From the NCBI RefSeq assembly GCF_021531595.1, contig NZ_JADYUD010000002.1, forward strand, positions 124,001-188,000: a stretch of DNA of 64,000 nt, written 5' to 3'. A program made the position numbers and the translations under genes. Of this stretch, positions 62,460 to 64,000 are shown one piece after another (the first letter of the stretch is position 1; each line of letters opens with the position of its first letter). The notes beneath the pieces are model-generated. The model was not told the origin of the DNA. It saw only the letters and a program-made list of their open reading frames with translations, and searched no databases. Source of the DNA: Fusobacterium perfoetens. GTDB taxonomy: Bacteria; Fusobacteriota; Fusobacteriia; Fusobacteriales; Fusobacteriaceae.

Positions 62460-62547
62460 TTTTGAATAAAAACTATCTATACCGATATATATACAATATA
62501 TTAAAAAAAAATGCAAGGAGATTTAAAAATTTTTTTTAGGAGGGCAT

Positions 62548-64000
62548 ATGATAAGCGGCAACACAAATGGCATTAAAGACTATATTTTAAAAGAATTAGA
62601 GGCAACATGTGAAGAAAAAATTGAAAGAGGAAAATTTTTAAAAAAAGAGATTATAGAAAAAATTTCTGAAATCAGTGTAAAAATTAATAAAGAAATAAGC
62701 ATAGCTGTGGATAGAAATGGTAAAACTGTGGATATAAACATAGGAGATAATGCCAGTGCACAGCTTCCAAGTGTTGAAATTAAAGAAAAAAGATTAAGTG
62801 GAATAAGAGTTATTCACACACACCCTAATGGAAATTCAAAATTATCTGATGTTGATATATCTGCTCTTATTGAACTTCAGCTAGATGCAATGATAGCTGT
62901 TGGTGTAGACAGTGAAGGGAAAGTCACAGGAGTAGGTATAGCTTTTTGTAAAGTTGAAAATAATATTATAGGTTATGAAGAGTATAGAGCAGCTAGTCTT
63001 GAAAGTGTGGAAGATTATAGTTATCTTGATAAGGTGGCAGAAATAGAAAAAGATCTTAGAATGAGAGAGATTCAAGATGAAAATAAAGATTTTGCAGTTC
63101 TAGTTGGAAGAGAAAGTATGGAAAGCCTAGAAGAACTAAAAGAACTTGCAGATGCTTGTGAAATAGAAACAGTTGATATAATTCTTCAAAAAGGAAACAA
63201 TATAGACAAAAGTTTTTATATTGGAAAAGGAAAAGTTATAGAACTTGCTAGAGTAAAGCAGATAAAAGGGGCAAATCTTATAGTTTTTGATGAAGAACTT
63301 TCAGGGATACAAATAAGAAATCTGGAAGATGCTATAGGATGCAAAGTTATGGACAGGACATCTTTGATTCTTGAAATTTTTGCTAGAAGAGCTAGAACAA
63401 GAGAGGCAAAAATTCAGGTAGAACTGGCAGCACTTAAATATAGGAGTACAAGACTTATCGGATTTGGAACATCTCTTTCAAGGGTAGGAGGTCTTGGAAA
63501 CAGAGGACTTGGAGAGACTAAACTGGAACTTGACAGAAGAAAAATAAGAGAGAATATTCATAATCTGAAAGAGGAACTTGAAAAAATCAAAAAAACAAGA
63601 GGAACTCAGAGAGAAAAAAGAGAAAAATCAGGAATGGGTAAAATTTCTCTTGTAGGATATACGAACGTAGGAAAGTCAACATTAAGAAATCTTATTGTAA
63701 GTACATATTGTAAAGAGAACAGCAGTAAAACAGAAGATGTTTTTGCAAAAGATATGCTTTTTGCTACTCTTGATACAACAGTGAGAGTTGTAGAACTTTC
63801 AGACAAAAAGGAAGTGGCAATAGCTGATACTGTTGGATTTATAAGAAAACTGCCTCATGATCTTGTGGAAGCCTTTAAATCTACTTTGGAGGAAGTAATT
63901 TTTTCAGATATTTTAATCCATGTTACAGATGCTCACAGTGAAAATTTATTCCAAGAAATTCAGGTTGTTGAAAATGTACTTAAAGAATTAGGTTGTGAAA
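62548..64000 (+). CDS. hflX: GTPase HflX with N-terminal JAMM/RadC-like domain (3' end outside window)
   Basis: 484 codons visible. Residues about 165-345 are the HflX nucleotide-binding-like and coiled-coil domains (YIGKGKVIELA, GLGNRGLGETKLELDRR); the GTPase follows with G1 GYTNVGKST (370-378) and G3 DTVG (427-430). HflX splits stalled or stressed 70S ribosomes. The first 160 residues are extra compared with E. coli HflX and carry H90-T-H92-P ... S100-x2-D103, the zinc-binding pattern of JAMM/RadC-type domains. RBS AGGAGGG lies five bases before the ATG. G4 and the C terminus lie beyond the edge. Confidence 0.92.
   Translation, partial: MISGNTNGIKDYILKELEATCEEKIERGKFLKKEIIEKISEISVKINKEISIAVDRNGKTVDINIGDNASAQLPSVEIKEKRLSGIRVIHTHPNGNSKLSDVDISALIELQLDAMIAVGVDSEGKVTGVGIAFCKVENNIIGYEEYRAASLESVEDYSYLDKVAEIEKDLRMREIQDENKDFAVLVGRESMESLEELKELADACEIETVDIILQKGNNIDKSFYIGKGKVIELARVKQIKGANLIVFDEELSGIQIRNLEDAIGCKVMDRTSLILEIFARRARTREAKIQVELAALKYRSTRLIGFGTSLSRVGGLGNRGLGETKLELDRRKIRENIHNLKEELEKIKKTRGTQREKREKSGMGKISLVGYTNVGKSTLRNLIVSTYCKENSSKTEDVFAKDMLFATLDTTVRVVELSDKKEVAIADTVGFIRKLPHDLVEAFKSTLEEVIFSDILIHVTDAHSENLFQEIQVVENVLKELGCE

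Overview
The window is a dense stretch of a low-G+C, double-membrane, anaerobic bacterium that looks like Fusobacterium. The pointers are very A/T-rich codon use with almost only AGA for arginine, a type V autotransporter with a Fusobacterium-style N-terminal signal, a FadL-type outer-membrane protein, a KdsD isomerase for LPS Kdo, a reverse-type rubrerythrin, and enzymes typical of amino-acid-fermenting anaerobes (GrdX-like, DAACS symporter, hybrid-cluster-associated redox protein). Genus is inferred from gene content; species cannot be decided. No tRNA, rRNA, CRISPR array, insertion sequence or prophage was seen.

Layout. 1-8.2 kb: 5' part of comM (minus), Xaa-Pro aminopeptidase, then minus-strand genes: a WYL regulator, a three-gene COG2984-type ABC importer, a small secreted peptide and an unknown exported protein. 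8.4-11.8 kb: aminotransferase, flavin reductase, KdsD and a DUF1858 redox protein. 11.7-15.6 kb: a 0.9-kb non-coding region with a patterned array of palindromes, a strong promoter, an early terminator and a hairpin leader, followed by a 957-aa autotransporter. 15.7-22.7 kb: housekeeping genes (xseB, ispA-like, TPR, J-domain, glmU, prs, Sua5/TsaC). 22.8-25.6 kb: Rrf2 regulator, rubrerythrin, small unknown protein, lrgAB. 25.8-34 kb: LtaS-like sulfatase and a minus-strand operon mutL-rlmH-DUF1292-DUF1934-TPR lipoprotein-lysS. 34-39 kb: recJ, ClC antiporter, frameshifted cutC. 39-41.4 kb: an amino-acid ABC importer behind a histidine leader peptide. 41.4-50.8 kb: a probable lipid group (FabK/nitronate monooxygenase-like, TetR, FadL, an AMP-ligase/ACP/PlsC fusion) mixed with trmL, an MBL hydrolase, a thioredoxin-reductase-like flavoprotein and a split LysO exporter. 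50.8-56.5 kb: degenerate EAL protein, GrdX-like protein, and carAB behind a leader-peptide attenuator. 56.7-64 kb: VOC protein, split ChrA, Bax-inhibitor-1, Na/Pi cotransporter, DAACS symporter, and a 3'-truncated HflX with an N-terminal JAMM/RadC-like domain.

The most striking points: (1) carA encodes a small subunit that has lost the whole glutaminase triad, suggesting carbamoyl phosphate made from free ammonia; (2) carAB is preceded by a promoter, a 40-codon U-rich leader ORF and an intrinsic terminator whose stem contains the leader stop codon, the architecture of enterobacterial pyrBI UTP-sensing attenuation; (3) the amino-acid ABC operon has an 18-residue leader ending in four His codons followed by competing hairpins and a terminator, which assigns histidine as its likely substrate; (4) an ordered array of dyads upstream of the autotransporter in which both halves have changed together between clusters; (5) a palindromic motif shared by three lipid-related promoters near a TetR gene. 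Two promoter styles recur: TTGACA-N17-TATACT and an extended -10, TGnTATAAT.
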